Below, in pieces: positions 33,711 to 43,872 of a stretch of 64,000 bases of DNA. The stretch's first letter is position 1; every line of letters starts with the position of its first letter. The notes under the pieces are model-generated. The model saw only the letters and a program-made list of their open reading frames with translations. It did not search any database and was not told the DNA's origin. A program made the position numbers and the translations under genes. Source of the stretch: Rhizobiales bacterium Y(2018) (GTDB lineage Bacteria; Pseudomonadota; Alphaproteobacteria; Rhizobiales; Aestuariivirgaceae); assembly GCA_005502925.1 (NCBI GenBank), contig SCPD01000016.1:1-64000 (forward strand), written 5' to 3'.

Positions 33711-35263
33711 TCGACACCTCCAAAGGCGCACTCCTGGCCGCGAGCCCCACGCTCGCGGCCATTCTCGTCGCGGTCGCGGTGGGTCTGTTGCCGGTCGCCA
33801 CGATCGGCATCGGCGAAGGCCTGGTCACCGGCCATATCGCCGATCCTTATGTGCTGCGCATCCTGTGGTTCACGCTGCTGCAGGCCGGCCTCTCGACCCT
33901 TCTGTCGGTTGCTTTCGCCATCCCGGTGGCGCTGGCCCTGGCGCGTGTCGATTTCCGCGGCCGGCGCCTGCTGCTGCGCCTCTTCGCACTGCCGCTGGCG
34001 CTGCCCGCCATCGTCGTCATTCTCGGCATCGTCGCCGTCTATGGCCGAACGGGGTGGGTTTCGACGCTGACCGGCAGCCCAATCAATATCTACGGCCTGA
34101 GCGGCATCCTGCTCGCCCATGTGTTCTTCAACCTGCCGCTCGCCACCCGCCTCCTGCTGCAGCAAGTGGAAAGCATCCCGCCTGAAAGCTGGCGGCTCGC
34201 GGCGCAGCTCGACTTCACGCAACAAGCCCGCTTCCGCCTGATCGAATGGCCGCAACTGCGCGCGAGCCTCCCCGGCGTGGCAAGCCTCATCTTTCTCCTC
34301 TGCGCGGCGAGCTTTGCCGTCGTGCTGACGCTCGGCGGCGGCCCCTCCGCCACCACGCTCGAAGTCGGCATCTATCAGGCCCTGCGTTTCGACTACGACC
34401 CGGCGCGCGCCACCATCCTGTCGCTGGCTCAGCTCATCCTGTGCGGCCTCTTCGTGCTGCTCGCCGGCCATTACGCACAAGCCGCGCAGAACTGGCCGGC
34501 CTTGAAGGGCATCAGTGAAAGGTATGAGACACACTCGACGAGAAGCGTACTTTTGCTCGCGATTACAATCGGGGTGGCGACGCTTTTCGTCGGCGCGCCG
34601 ATCGCCGCGATCATCACGTCGGGGATCGTCGCCGATTTTGTCTGGCCAGCCGTGATCCGCGCCATTCTGACGAGCCTCGCCATCGCGCTCCCGGCCGCGG
34701 CGCTCAGCCTCGTTCTCGCCTGGCCTTTGGCGCGGGCCAGCGCCAAGGCGGTGAGCCCGACCACGCGGTCTCTCCTCAATCTCGCGGCCCTCCTCACCCT
34801 TATCGTGCCGCCGGCCGTCATGGCGACCGGCTGGTTCATCACCGCCAGCCGCGCCGGGCTGGCGCTGTCGGCGGCGCCCTATCTGGTCATCGCCATGAAT
34901 GCGCTGATGGCGCTCCCCTTCGCGCTCGGCACGCTGGCGCCGGCGATGCAGCAGTCGATGGCGCAACATGACCGGCTGTGCGCCAGCCTCGGCATCAAAG
35001 GCCTGAGGCGGCTCACCCTCATCGACCTGCCGGTGCTGCGCCGACCGCTAGGCCTTGCAGCGGCCATGGCTTTCATGCTCTCCCTTGGCGATCTCACCGC
35101 CATCACCTTGTTCGGCTCGCAGAATCTCATGACGCTCCCCGCCCTCATCTATGCGCAAATGGGCAGCTACCGCATTGACGCGGCGGCGGGCACGGCCCTC
35201 GTCCTGGCGCTCTTCACGATGGCCATCATCACGCTCCTCGACAAATGGAGCGCCAAGGCATGA
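33707..35263 (+). CDS. thiP: Thiamine ABC transporter permease ThiP
   Basis: This inner-membrane permease of 518 aa has the duplicated architecture typical of ThiP and iron Fbp-like permeases. Each half has about six helices; coupling loops occur near residue 160 ([10 protein letters not shown]) and near 430 ([12 protein letters not shown]). It overlaps thiB upstream and thiQ downstream by four bases each, so the three are made in fixed ratio. Confidence 0.93.
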   Translation: MIDTSKGALLAASPTLAAILVAVAVGLLPVATIGIGEGLVTGHIADPYVLRILWFTLLQAGLSTLLSVAFAIPVALALARVDFRGRRLLLRLFALPLALPAIVVILGIVAVYGRTGWVSTLTGSPINIYGLSGILLAHVFFNLPLATRLLLQQVESIPPESWRLAAQLDFTQQARFRLIEWPQLRASLPGVASLIFLLCAASFAVVLTLGGGPSATTLEVGIYQALRFDYDPARATILSLAQLILCGLFVLLAGHYAQAAQNWPALKGISERYETHSTRSVLLLAITIGVATLFVGAPIAAIITSGIVADFVWPAVIRAILTSLAIALPAAALSLVLAWPLARASAKAVSPTTRSLLNLAALLTLIVPPAVMATGWFITASRAGLALSAAPYLVIAMNALMALPFALGTLAPAMQQSMAQHDRLCASLGIKGLRRLTLIDLPVLRRPLGLAAAMAFMLSLGDLTAITLFGSQNLMTLPALIYAQMGSYRIDAAAGTALVLALFTMAIITLLDKWSAKA

Positions 35264-35955
35264 TCGGACTCGAGAAGCTCTTCTTCCGCTATGACGACTT
35301 CACCGCGGAGTTCGATTTCGAGATCGCACGCGGGGAATTCGTCGCCGTGATCGGGCCGAGCGGCTCGGGCAAATCCACCCTGCTTTCGCTCATCGCCGGA
35401 TTCGACCGGGCGCAATCGGGAAGAATCCTGCTCGACGGCCGCGACATGACGCGGGCTTCACCGTCCGACCGGCCGGTTACCATGGTGTTCCAGGATCACA
35501 ATAGCTTCGCCCATCTCGATCTGTGGACGAATGTGGCGCTCGGCATCTCGCCGGCGCTCAGGCTCGACTCGGCGGAGAAGAAAGCTGTCGATGAAGCGCT
35601 GGCGCGCACCGGGCTTCAGGCGCTCGCCCGCCGCAAACCGGGTGAGGTCTCGGGCGGCGAGCGCCAGCGCGTCGCGATTGCCCGCGCCCTGTTGCGCGAC
35701 GAGCCGATCCTGCTTCTCGATGAGCCTTTCGCGGCCCTGGGCCCGGCGTTGCGGCGCGAGATGCTCGATCTCGTCAAGGCGTTGCAGGAGGAGAAAAACT
35801 ACACGGTGATGCTGGTCTCGCATCATCCCGAGGATGCGCGTTATGCGGCGACGCGCACCGCCTTCATGAGCGACGGGCGCATGCTCGCTTTCGAGCCGAC
35901 GGAGCAGCTTTTCAGTCGGCGCGACCTGCCGGAGCTTGCCGATTATATCGGATAG
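35260..35955 (+). CDS. thiQ: Thiamine ABC transporter ATP-binding protein ThiQ
   Basis: This ATPase has 231 aa. Visible motifs are Walker [10 protein letters not shown] (about residue 32), Q-loop [11 protein letters not shown], signature VSGGERQR (about 129), Walker [16 protein letters not shown] (about 149) and the switch His in LVSHHPED. The start at 35260 gives the usual ATGA overlap with thiP; a frame opening at 35245 is less likely. The glycine in place of Asp after the Walker B Ala-Leu (ALGP) is a common ThiQ feature. Confidence 0.93.
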   Translation: MIGLEKLFFRYDDFTAEFDFEIARGEFVAVIGPSGSGKSTLLSLIAGFDRAQSGRILLDGRDMTRASPSDRPVTMVFQDHNSFAHLDLWTNVALGISPALRLDSAEKKAVDEALARTGLQALARRKPGEVSGGERQRVAIARALLRDEPILLLDEPFAALGPALRREMLDLVKALQEEKNYTVMLVSHHPEDARYAATRTAFMSDGRMLAFEPTEQLFSRRDLPELADYIG

Positions 35956-35958
35956 AGA

Positions 35959-37890
35959 TCACCAGCCCGAGCCGCCGCCTCCGCCACCGCCGCCGCCGGA
36001 TGACCCGCCTCCGCCGCCGCCCGAGAAGCCGCCCCCCGAGGAGCCGGAGGTCGAGCCCGGCGGCGATGAGGCCGACGAGGTGGTGCTGGCAAGGCTGGAA
36101 CCGATGGTCTTGGTGAAGCCGCCCATGTTGCTGGTGTTCCAGTTGTTACCGGAATACCAGGATGGCGATGCCGCGGCGCCCGCGGCAGCCGCCGCCGCGA
36201 GGACGGCGGCGAATTTCGCGTTCCACTCATTCTCGCAATCGAGCGCCAACGCATAGGGCAGATAGCGCTCGAACAGCTCAGGCGTCTTCTCCGGCGGATG
36301 CAGCACCTTGAGGCGCTCCTCCTCCGCCGTCGTCATATACATGCGGAAGCCTTCGACCTGGTCGAGGAGCTTGCGCCCGGGAGCTGTTGGCGCGCGCAGC
36401 AGCCAGTTGAAAAGAATGCCGAGAATGACCAGCGCCACGGCGCCGCCGGCAAAGCCCCAAAGCGACGGCGATCCCGAACCCAGAAAGAAGATCGACGGCA
36501 CGGCGCCGCCCGCGACAAAGAACGGAACGAAGAAGCCAAGCGCGAGGAAGGATTTGATCTTGGCGAAGATGCCGCTCGTCTGGAAAATGCCTTTCACCAT
36601 CGACCAGGTCATGACCAGCAGGATGCCCCACCAGAAGGTGGTCCAGACCGTCACGCCGAGTCCCGCGACCGCATCTTCTCCGGGCAGGAAGGCCGCCCCG
36701 GTCAGAAGCGCCACGACAGAGATCGCGACGCCGCCCCAGAACCATTTGAGATTGCGCACGAAGGACACGCCGTCATGCTCTTTCTTGAGCGTCGACAGGA
36801 CCGCGCTCTTCATCTCGCGCACGGTCTCGTAATTGGCTTTCTCCAATTCGGTCTTGCCGCCAGGTATCGCCTTATAGAGCGCGGCCTCGGCCTGGCTGAG
36901 CGGCTGGCTCTGGTCGTTGAGGCGCTGGATGGTGAAGTCGCCATCATTCTCAATGATCTTCAGCCGCTTCTTGACGGCGAGGCCGACCAGCGATGAGGCG
37001 AAGGATTTGTCGTCGAAGCCTTGCTTCCAGACATAGCGCATGCCGGCGGGACCAAGACCTGCGGGCGGCGTGAACAGCGGAATGATCGTGCCCTTGGGGG
37101 GATCGCGTCCGACCCGGAACCAGGCGAAGAGGTAATAAAAGAACGACAGGACGACACCGGCCAATATGGCGAAAAGGCCCAGATTGTCCTTCACCTTGTC
37201 CTTGGCGATTTCGATCTCCGTCGGCGGCTGAACGAAGCCCTTCGGCCAGCCAACGGCGACGGTGAAGCCTTCATAGGGCGCCAGCCCCCGCGTGGTGCGC
37301 GCCTGATAGCGGTCACCGGTCGTCTGGACGGCCTCGGCATCATGGCCCTTGTCACCCTGCCGGCCGGTATATTCGGCATGCTGCTTGATCGTCGCACCCG
37401 GCGGCAGCTGGATGACGGCCTCGGCCTTCTCGATCGGGAAAGTCCAGGAATTGCCGGTGACATTCCAATAGAGCTCGTCGAAGCCGTCGAAGTAGCCGAG
37501 TTGGCGTGTCGTCCGGTAGGTGATCTCATAGACATGCGGACCATTGTCGAGCAGCACATCGGCGCTGCCGATGCGGATGCGCTTGCCATTGTCGATCGAC
37601 ATGACCTGATAGGGCTCATCGCGCCCGTCGCGCTTGACGCCGACGACCTCGAAGCCGACCATATAATTTAGACCTTTGGCGTCCTTGTATCTGGTCGGGA
37701 AATCGCGCTGGATGCCGCGCCTGATGTCGACGCCTTCCGAAACGAGAGCGATCGTCTCCTTCACCGTGAGGGTCGAGTCGGCGCCGATGGTGACGTAGCT
37801 CAGAAACGACGTGATACGCTCGGCCGCGCTCACCTGCCCGGCCGCCGCGAGGAGCAGCGCGAGGGAGAACAGGAATGCGCGCATGATCAC
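35959..37890 (-). CDS. DUF2207 domain-containing membrane protein with Gly/Ser tail
   Basis: This is a 643-aa membrane protein. A signal peptide (1-22, ending VSAAE) is followed by the DUF2207 extracytoplasmic domain (about 25-230; SDFPTRY-type strand IQRDFPTRYKDAKG), one membrane segment near 240, a cytoplasmic part, and three or more segments around 390-500. The last 40 residues are a glycine/serine repeat ending in SGW, a feature typical of these proteins. It overlaps the lemA-like gene by four bases. The pair is widespread, and its role in the envelope is not established. Confidence 0.85.
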   Translation of the reverse strand: MIMRAFLFSLALLLAAAGQVSAAERITSFLSYVTIGADSTLTVKETIALVSEGVDIRRGIQRDFPTRYKDAKGLNYMVGFEVVGVKRDGRDEPYQVMSIDNGKRIRIGSADVLLDNGPHVYEITYRTTRQLGYFDGFDELYWNVTGNSWTFPIEKAEAVIQLPPGATIKQHAEYTGRQGDKGHDAEAVQTTGDRYQARTTRGLAPYEGFTVAVGWPKGFVQPPTEIEIAKDKVKDNLGLFAILAGVVLSFFYYLFAWFRVGRDPPKGTIIPLFTPPAGLGPAGMRYVWKQGFDDKSFASSLVGLAVKKRLKIIENDGDFTIQRLNDQSQPLSQAEAALYKAIPGGKTELEKANYETVREMKSAVLSTLKKEHDGVSFVRNLKWFWGGVAISVVALLTGAAFLPGEDAVAGLGVTVWTTFWWGILLVMTWSMVKGIFQTSGIFAKIKSFLALGFFVPFFVAGGAVPSIFFLGSGSPSLWGFAGGAVALVILGILFNWLLRAPTAPGRKLLDQVEGFRMYMTTAEEERLKVLHPPEKTPELFERYLPYALALDCENEWNAKFAAVLAAAAAAGAAASPSWYSGNNWNTSNMGGFTKTIGSSLASTTSSASSPPGSTSGSSGGGFSGGGGGGSSGGGGGGGGGSGW

Positions 37891-38450
37891 GACGCCTTGT
37901 TGAATTCCACCTTGGGCACCTGGCGCGCGGCCTGGTCGCCGATCTCGAAGAAGTCGGCCTTGATGAAGCGGAAGAAGCCGGAGATGATATTGGTCGGGAA
38001 GGACTCGATCATGGTGTTGAAGTTGCGCACCGCGCCATTGTAGTAGCGCCGCGAGAGCTGGATCTCGTCCTCGACACCGGCGAGCTTCTCCTGCAGGTCG
38101 CGGAAATTCGCATCGGCCTTGAGCTCGGGATAGGCTTCGGCGATGGCGAAGAGCCGGCCGAGCATGCCGGTCATGGCCTGGCTCACCTGCGACTGCTCGG
38201 TGACGGTGCCGCCCGATATGCTCTTGGCGCGCAGATCGGCGATGTCGCGGAAGAGCTTGTCTTCATGCGCGGCATAGCCCTTCACCGTCTCGACCAGATT
38301 GGGGATCAGATCGGCCCGCCGGCGCAGTTGGACATCGATGCCGCTCCAGCCTTCCGCGACAAGGTTCTTGTTCTTCACCAACGCGTTATAGGCATAGACC
38401 AGGTAGATAGCGGCGATGACCAGGACCGCCAGAAGTATGTAGCCCAGCAT
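37887..38450 (-). CDS. lemA: LemA family protein
   Basis: This 187-aa protein has one N-terminal membrane helix (LGYILLAVLVIAAIYLVY) and a helical-bundle domain. The family signature YNALVKNKNLVAEGWSGIDVQLRRRADLIPNLVETVKGY (in parts, about 25-63) is intact, as is RRYYNGAVRNFNTMIESFP (about 139-157). It is upstream of and overlaps the DUF2207 gene, the usual arrangement. Confidence 0.92.
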   Translation of the reverse strand: MLGYILLAVLVIAAIYLVYAYNALVKNKNLVAEGWSGIDVQLRRRADLIPNLVETVKGYAAHEDKLFRDIADLRAKSISGGTVTEQSQVSQAMTGMLGRLFAIAEAYPELKADANFRDLQEKLAGVEDEIQLSRRYYNGAVRNFNTMIESFPTNIISGFFRFIKADFFEIGDQAARQVPKVEFNKAS

Positions 38451-38565
38451 CGAATCCTCCCCTGTTGAGCTGCGGGAGTATCGGCGGGGTGCCCCCCTCG
38501 ATCAAGGTAAAATAAAATGGCGGCCGTTGCCGGCCGCCATCGCATTTCCGCGAGATTTACGACCG

Positions 38566-40380
38566 CTAAGAGGGCAGGACGAAGACCCAATTGGCGATGA
38601 GCACCACGATCAAGCCGGCGGCGAGCGTCAAATAAGGCAGCATGCCCGCCTTGCGCTCACCCATGTCGCCTTCGCGCAAGCCGAGATCGGCCAATGCGGC
38701 GGCCGGGAAGCGTCCACCGTCCTGTCCATAATGGCGGAAGGCGAAGACCGGCAGGATCAGCGCCGCGAAGGCGAGGCCGACCCACAAGGCATTCGAGTAG
38801 CCCCAGACTTTCGCGCCGGCGCCCAGGAAGATGGCGTTCACGAAAGCGAGCACCGTGTTGAGACCGATCAACCAGGTCGGCGCCTTCCACGGACGCGCGA
38901 TATGGCCTGAATCGACGCGGTGGATCCAGCCGGCATTGAGATTGAGGAAGTTGAAGATGATGTAGCCGACATTCGACACCGCAAGCACGAAGAAATAGCC
39001 GGCAATGTCGGACGCGATGGCGAGGAGCATGAGGTTGAAGCCGAAATCCGTCCACATCGCCCGCGTCGGCGCACCATGCTCGTTCACATGGGTGAGATAA
39101 CGCGGCAGCCAACCGTCCTTCGAACCCTGATACAGAGTGCGGGACGAACCCGCCATCGCCGTCATGATGGCGAGGAACAGAGCCAGGATCATCAGGATGA
39201 CCAGGATCTGCGTCACCACCTTGCCACCGCCGACCATCGCGGCGAGCGCTTCACCGATGCCGGTGCCGTCGACGATGCCGGGCGCCAGCATGCCGGCATG
39301 GCCCAGCACGCCCTGGAAGGTGAAGGGAATGAGGAAGAAGAACACGATGCACAGAAGGCCCGAGTAGAAGATGGCCCTGAACGTATCCGTCTTCGGATTC
39401 TTGAACTCGCGCGTGTAGCACACCGCGGTCTCGAAGCCGTAGGTCGACCAGGCGGCGATATAGAGGCCGCCCAGGAACAAGGTCCAGCCGCCGATCGTCC
39501 AGGCCCCGTCGACGCCGGAATAGGCGGCCGTCGGCGGCACCAGCGCCGTCACATTGGCGGCATCGATCTTGCCCATGAGGATAGGCAGGACGCCGATGAT
39601 AACCAGAGGGACAAGCACGATGATCGCGAGCCATTTCTGGGCGCCCGCGGTCGAGGCGATACCGCGATGCTGAATGGCAAAGATGATCAGCATCAGGATG
39701 GCGCCGATGAAGAAGGTGGCGTTGAGATTGGCCTGCGCCAGGAACGGAATCGGGAAGGTGAAGAGCGACCAGGTGCGGATGGCGGGCGTCAGCGCAGCGA
39801 CGCCATCCTGGGTCAGGAGCGCGGTCATCGCGTCCTGTGCCGTCTTGCCGGTATTGGCGGCGAGCCATTCGACCACGCGCGGCGATTCCGCCGTGAGTGA
39901 CGCCGCATTGGCGCTCACCCAGTCGAGCACTGCCTGCGATTCCGCAGCCGGGATCGGGAAGAGTGAATTGAGGATATAGCCCGCGGCGATCGCGCAACCG
40001 AGCGAGAGAACCGGCGACCAGGCGAACCAGTTACACCACACCGAGAGAGGCGCGATGAATTTCGAATAACGCAGCCAGGCGGTGGCGCCATAGACCGAGG
40101 CGCCGCCCGATTTGTTGCCGAACATCCCGGCAATCTCGGCATAGGTGAAGGACTGCAGGAAACCCATGATCATGGAAATGATCCAGACCAGGAAAGCGAG
40201 TTTGCCGGTGGTTCCGGCGATACCACCGATCGAGAAAAGCACGAGCGGCGGCACGCCGGCCGCCACCCAGAAAGCACCACGCCAGTCGATGGCCCGATGC
40301 AATTCGCCGGCTTCGGTCGTGACCAAGCCCGGCGAAATCGTCGCGCCGGCTGCCCCGCCAGCACCCTGTTTCGTCGTCAT
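38566..40380 (-). CDS. APC-family amino acid/amine permease
   Basis: This inner-membrane transporter of about 604 aa has 12 or more helices. The APC-family first helix region reads AGVPPLVLFSIGGIAGTTGK, and the YAEIAGMFGNKSGGASVYG segment matches the substrate-site loop of amino-acid permeases. It is larger than usual because of a periplasmic insert of about 80 residues between helices 3 and 4 (around residues 150-215). Start 40380 has GGAGAAG upstream. It lies near methylated-amine genes, so an amine or amino acid is a likely cargo; that is inference. Confidence 0.8.
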   Translation of the reverse strand: MTTKQGAGGAAGATISPGLVTTEAGELHRAIDWRGAFWVAAGVPPLVLFSIGGIAGTTGKLAFLVWIISMIMGFLQSFTYAEIAGMFGNKSGGASVYGATAWLRYSKFIAPLSVWCNWFAWSPVLSLGCAIAAGYILNSLFPIPAAESQAVLDWVSANAASLTAESPRVVEWLAANTGKTAQDAMTALLTQDGVAALTPAIRTWSLFTFPIPFLAQANLNATFFIGAILMLIIFAIQHRGIASTAGAQKWLAIIVLVPLVIIGVLPILMGKIDAANVTALVPPTAAYSGVDGAWTIGGWTLFLGGLYIAAWSTYGFETAVCYTREFKNPKTDTFRAIFYSGLLCIVFFFLIPFTFQGVLGHAGMLAPGIVDGTGIGEALAAMVGGGKVVTQILVILMILALFLAIMTAMAGSSRTLYQGSKDGWLPRYLTHVNEHGAPTRAMWTDFGFNLMLLAIASDIAGYFFVLAVSNVGYIIFNFLNLNAGWIHRVDSGHIARPWKAPTWLIGLNTVLAFVNAIFLGAGAKVWGYSNALWVGLAFAALILPVFAFRHYGQDGGRFPAAALADLGLREGDMGERKAGMLPYLTLAAGLIVVLIANWVFVLPS

Positions 40381-40649
40381 GAGCGACTTCTCCATTTGTT
40401 GAAGTGACACGTGCCGCAGAGCGCCCGAAGGCGTCCCATCAAGAGGCGGCTGTGATCAGACAATGGGAGAGAGGCCGGCAAGACGCGAAGGCGTCCTGCT
40501 TCCTGTTCGAACACGCTCATCCGGAACTGTCGCCCGGTTTTCAGCATGACCGTTTCCCCACCTTGTGCTGCCCGGGCTTGGCGCGTGACCGCGCGCCTGA
40601 CGGGCAAACCGCTTATGCGCGGCTGGTCAGATGCTAAAATGGTATGTTT

Positions 40650-40684
40650 TTGGTTTCAAGTGGTAATAATTGGGCTCACTTGGT
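40650..40684. promoter_or_regulatory. Four TGGT-type repeats at 10-bp spacing
   Basis: TGGT, TGGT, TGGG and TGGT start at 40651, 40661, 40671 and 40681, exactly 10 bp apart; the third is part of AATTGG (40668-40673), the complement of CCAATT. The last copies reach into the final codons of the flavin reductase gene. The spacing puts them on one DNA face. CCAATT repeats with similar phasing are upstream of tdm and tmm, so this may be the distal site for the permease gene. No gene is present at 40381-40675. Confidence 0.45.
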
Positions 40685-41161
40685 TACGAGCCGATAATCC
40701 CCATGCCAGAAGATCAAAGGCTTGCCCGTCGGGTCGTGGTCAAAATTGAGCACCTCGCCGACGAAGATCACATGATCGCCGCCCTGATAAGTGTAGGCGG
40801 TCTTGCATTCGAAGACGGCAAGCGCATTGGGCAGGATCGGGCAGCCGGTCTCCCAGGTCTCGTGCTCGAGCCCAGCCCATTTGTCGTCGAGCGAGCGGGC
40901 GAAGCGGCGCGACAGCTCATCCTGGCCCTCGCGCAGCACATTGACGGCGAAATGATCGGCCGAAAGATAGGATTTGAAGCTGTAGGACCGCTTGCCGAGG
41001 CTCCAGAGGACGAGCGGCGGATCGAGGGAGACGGCGCTGAAGGAATTGACCGTATTGCCGACCGGCTCGCCCTTGGGGCCGCGCGTGGTGACAATGGTGA
41101 CGCCAGTGGCGAAAGAGCCCAAGGCGGTGCGAAAGGCGCGGCTATCGATAGGCACGTTCAT
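40676..41161 (-). CDS. Flavin reductase family protein (FMN-binding split barrel)
   Basis: This 161-aa flavoprotein reduces FMN or FAD with NAD(P)H or binds FMN. It has the split-barrel signatures FRTALGSFATGVTIVTT (about 9-25), GNTVNSFSAVSLDPPLVLWSL (about 36-56) and FAVNVL. The start at 41161 has CGGAGA before it; the longer frame to 41260 lacks homology. Such proteins usually feed a flavin-dependent monooxygenase; Tmm nearby has its own FAD and NADPH sites, so the partner is unclear. It is divergent from tdm. Confidence 0.82.
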   Translation of the reverse strand: MNVPIDSRAFRTALGSFATGVTIVTTRGPKGEPVGNTVNSFSAVSLDPPLVLWSLGKRSYSFKSYLSADHFAVNVLREGQDELSRRFARSLDDKWAGLEHETWETGCPILPNALAVFECKTAYTYQGGDHVIFVGEVLNFDHDPTGKPLIFWHGDYRLVTK

Positions 41162-41367
41162 TCGGGTCTCCGAGCAATCCCGCTGGTATCTGGCACAGGG
41201 GGCTTTTAGACTGCAACTCCCCCAATGGACCCCTCCAACCGTGACCAGGGTCTGGTTCAATCGAAGCTCCTACAGCGAACCCGAATATGTCTGCACTTGA
41301 CGGACGAGCTACGGAAACTCGCAAGACCGGGGAGCCTGCCCTTCCAACTGGAGCGGCCCACATAAAA

Positions 41368-41394
41368 CCAATTACACCCAATTTCATACCAATT
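41368..41394 (+). promoter_or_regulatory. Three phased CCAATT repeats upstream of tdm
   Basis: CCAATT occurs at 41368-41373, 41378-41383 and 41389-41394, starts 10 and 11 bp apart, about one helical turn each. The site is 64-90 bases before the tdm start in the divergent region. The same hexamer is repeated with turn-multiple spacing upstream of tmm. A common activator, for instance the AraC protein at 47158, is a reasonable candidate. Confidence 0.55.
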
Positions 41395-41457
41395 GATTTC
41401 CCGCCCCGATCGCGTTAGGCTTTTTCCGACGGCGAAAGGCGCAAGGTTGTCACCGCC

Positions 41458-43842
41458 ATGAACAGATTTGAGACCAGCTTCCAAAACCTGAAAGTCGCCG
41501 CCCAGGCGCCACGGCCGAGCCTCGTCTATACGCCGGGCCTGCCGATGCTGCCGCGCGGCACCGAACTCTACAAGGTCGCGGGCGGCGGCACGCTGGTGCT
41601 CCACATCAAGACCGGCGACCGGCTGACCGTCACCGATCTCGAAGGCGGCCAGGCATGCGAGATCGTCGCGACCGGTGGCGACGGCAAAAGTGATCCCGCC
41701 ATTCTGGGCGCCGGCGAAGCCGCGGAGGCCCATGGCATCAAGGCCTCGCTCGGAAGCGACAACGAGTCCGCTGTGCGCAGCCGCAAGGCGCTGGCCCGAC
41801 GCAAGATCGATGTCGGCGGCGCCAAGGCCATCCGGCTGTTCGGTGCTACGTCCGCCCCAGGCAGCACGCAGGATTTCACGGCGCGGCGCGACGGCGTCGT
41901 CATCATCGGCGCGCCCGGCGGCAAGATGGATCTCGAGGCGCAGGATACCGCGACGCCGCTCCAGGTGAAGGTCGCGCACGCGACAATCCCGCGCGAAGGC
42001 GAGCCCGTCCCCCTGCCCGATCCGCTCGCCGATCCCCTGCAGGATATCCGCGTGGGCCGGGCGTCGGCGCGCGCCTACACGGTCAAGGCCGGTGAGTTCA
42101 TCCAGATCATCGACGTCGCCGGGCGGCAGATGACCGACTTCCAGTGTTTCTCACAGCGCAAGCTCGACAAGGGCATCGAAAACGCGCTCGACGGCACGAT
42201 CACGCGCACCATGACGGGGCGCACCTATCCCACCCCTGGCCTCATCTCGAAGATCTTCGGCTTCGACTTCGAGCCTTTGGTCGAGATCGTCCAGGACACG
42301 GTCGGTCGGCACGATTTCTTCGCCACCGCCTGCAGCAGCCGCTATTACGACGATGTAGGCTATCCGGGCCATGTGAACTGCACCGAGAACTTCAACCGCG
42401 CGCTCAAGCCTTATGGCATCGCCGAGCGAAACGGCTGGGAAGCGATCAACTATTTCTACAACACGCGTGTCGACGATCATAACCAGATCTATTTCGACGA
42501 AGCGTGGTCGAGGCCCGGCGACTATGTGCTGATGCGGGCGCTGACCGATCTCGTCTGCGTGTCCTCCGCCTGCCCCGACGACATCAATGTCGGCAATGGC
42601 TGGAACCCGACCGACATCCATGTCCGCACCTATTCCGACAAAGAAAAATTCTCACGAGCGGTGGCCTATCGCATGACCCCTGACGCCGAACCCCAGCTGA
42701 CGCGGGAAACCGCTTTCCATCCGCGCTTCTCCGCACTCACCCGCAATTACACGGAATATCGCGGCTTCTGGCTGCCACAGCGCTTCAACAATGACGGACC
42801 GGTCGAGGAATACTGGGCCTGCCGCGAGCGCGTTGCGGTGATGGACCTGTCGCCGTTGCGCAAATTCGAGGTGACCGGCCCCGACGCCGAGGCCTTGATG
42901 CAATATTGCGTCACCCGCGACATGCGCAAGCTGTCGCCGGGCCAGGTCGTCTATACCGCGATGTGCTATGAGCATGGCGGCATGATCGACGACGGCACCG
43001 TCTTCCGCCTGGCGCAGAATAATTTCCGCTGGATCGGCGGCGATGATTACAGCGGCATCTGGCTGCGCGAACAGGCCGAGAAGATGGGCTTCAAGGCCTG
43101 GGTTCGCTCATCGACCGACCAGCTCCACAATATCGCGGTGCAGGGGCCGAAATCGCGCGATCTCCTGAAAGAAATCGTGTGGACGCCGCCGGCGCAGCCC
43201 GAGATAGGCGAGCTCGAATGGTTCCGCTTCACCGTGGCGCGTATCGGTGGCTTCGAGGGCGTGCCGATCGTCGTGTCGCGCACCGGCTATACGGGCGAGC
43301 TCGGTTATGAGATCTTCTGCCATCCCAAGGACGCCCTCACCGTCTTCAACGCGGTGTGGGAAGCGGGCCAGAAATATGGCATGGCGCCGCTCGGCCTCGA
43401 AGCGCTCGACATGCTGCGCATCGAGGCGGGACTGATCTTCGCCCATTACGAGTTCTCCGACCAGACAGATCCGTTCGAGGCGGGCATCGGCTTCACCGTG
43501 CCGCTCAAGACGAAGACCGACGACTTCATCGGCAAGGCGGCGCTGATCGAGCGCAAGGAGCATCCGCGCCACAAGCTCGTCGGCCTCGATATCGACGCCA
43601 ATGAAGCGGTGGGGCATGGCGACTGCGTCCATATCGGCCGCGCCCAGATCGGCACCGTCACCAGCGGCACGCGGTCACCGATCCTCAAGAAGAACATCGC
43701 CCTCGCCCGTATCGATGTCACCCATGCCGAGATCGGCACGGAAGTCGAGGTCGGCAAGCTCGATGGCCACCAGAAACGCCTCCCGGCCCGCATCGTGCGC
43801 TTCGCGCATTATGACCCGGACAAGACGAAGCCGCGGAGTTAA
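41458..43842 (+). CDS. tdm: Trimethylamine N-oxide demethylase-like DUF1989-GcvT fusion (Tdm)
   Basis: This 794-aa protein would cleave TMAO to dimethylamine and formaldehyde, passing the one-carbon unit to tetrahydrofolate. Residues 1-190 resemble a partial DUF1989 repeat, 195-430 a full DUF1989 zinc domain, and 430-790 a GcvT-type folate domain with C-terminal barrel. Cys292, Cys308 and Cys372 with Asp227 fit the three-Cys-one-Asp zinc motif recalled for characterised Tdm (Cys spacings 16 and 64). tmm is about 1.2 kb further on. A related aminomethyltransferase is the alternative. Confidence 0.87.
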   Translation: MNRFETSFQNLKVAAQAPRPSLVYTPGLPMLPRGTELYKVAGGGTLVLHIKTGDRLTVTDLEGGQACEIVATGGDGKSDPAILGAGEAAEAHGIKASLGSDNESAVRSRKALARRKIDVGGAKAIRLFGATSAPGSTQDFTARRDGVVIIGAPGGKMDLEAQDTATPLQVKVAHATIPREGEPVPLPDPLADPLQDIRVGRASARAYTVKAGEFIQIIDVAGRQMTDFQCFSQRKLDKGIENALDGTITRTMTGRTYPTPGLISKIFGFDFEPLVEIVQDTVGRHDFFATACSSRYYDDVGYPGHVNCTENFNRALKPYGIAERNGWEAINYFYNTRVDDHNQIYFDEAWSRPGDYVLMRALTDLVCVSSACPDDINVGNGWNPTDIHVRTYSDKEKFSRAVAYRMTPDAEPQLTRETAFHPRFSALTRNYTEYRGFWLPQRFNNDGPVEEYWACRERVAVMDLSPLRKFEVTGPDAEALMQYCVTRDMRKLSPGQVVYTAMCYEHGGMIDDGTVFRLAQNNFRWIGGDDYSGIWLREQAEKMGFKAWVRSSTDQLHNIAVQGPKSRDLLKEIVWTPPAQPEIGELEWFRFTVARIGGFEGVPIVVSRTGYTGELGYEIFCHPKDALTVFNAVWEAGQKYGMAPLGLEALDMLRIEAGLIFAHYEFSDQTDPFEAGIGFTVPLKTKTDDFIGKAALIERKEHPRHKLVGLDIDANEAVGHGDCVHIGRAQIGTVTSGTRSPILKKNIALARIDVTHAEIGTEVEVGKLDGHQKRLPARIVRFAHYDPDKTKPRS

Positions 43843-43872
43843 GCGGCAGTTTCAGCGGAACTTCTCTCAACG

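Noticed and set aside
33638-34969. 443-codon minus-strand frame opposite thiP
   Set aside because: Arg/Gln/Glu-rich shadow of a membrane-protein gene; thiB, thiP and thiQ are certain on the plus strand.
35936-36256. Proline-rich plus-strand frame opposite the DUF2207 tail
   Set aside because: It is the complement of the glycine/serine repeat of the DUF2207 protein.
41180-41210. TGGCAC near the flavin reductase as a sigma-54 promoter
   Set aside because: The -12 element (TTGC-type) is not present at the required distance.
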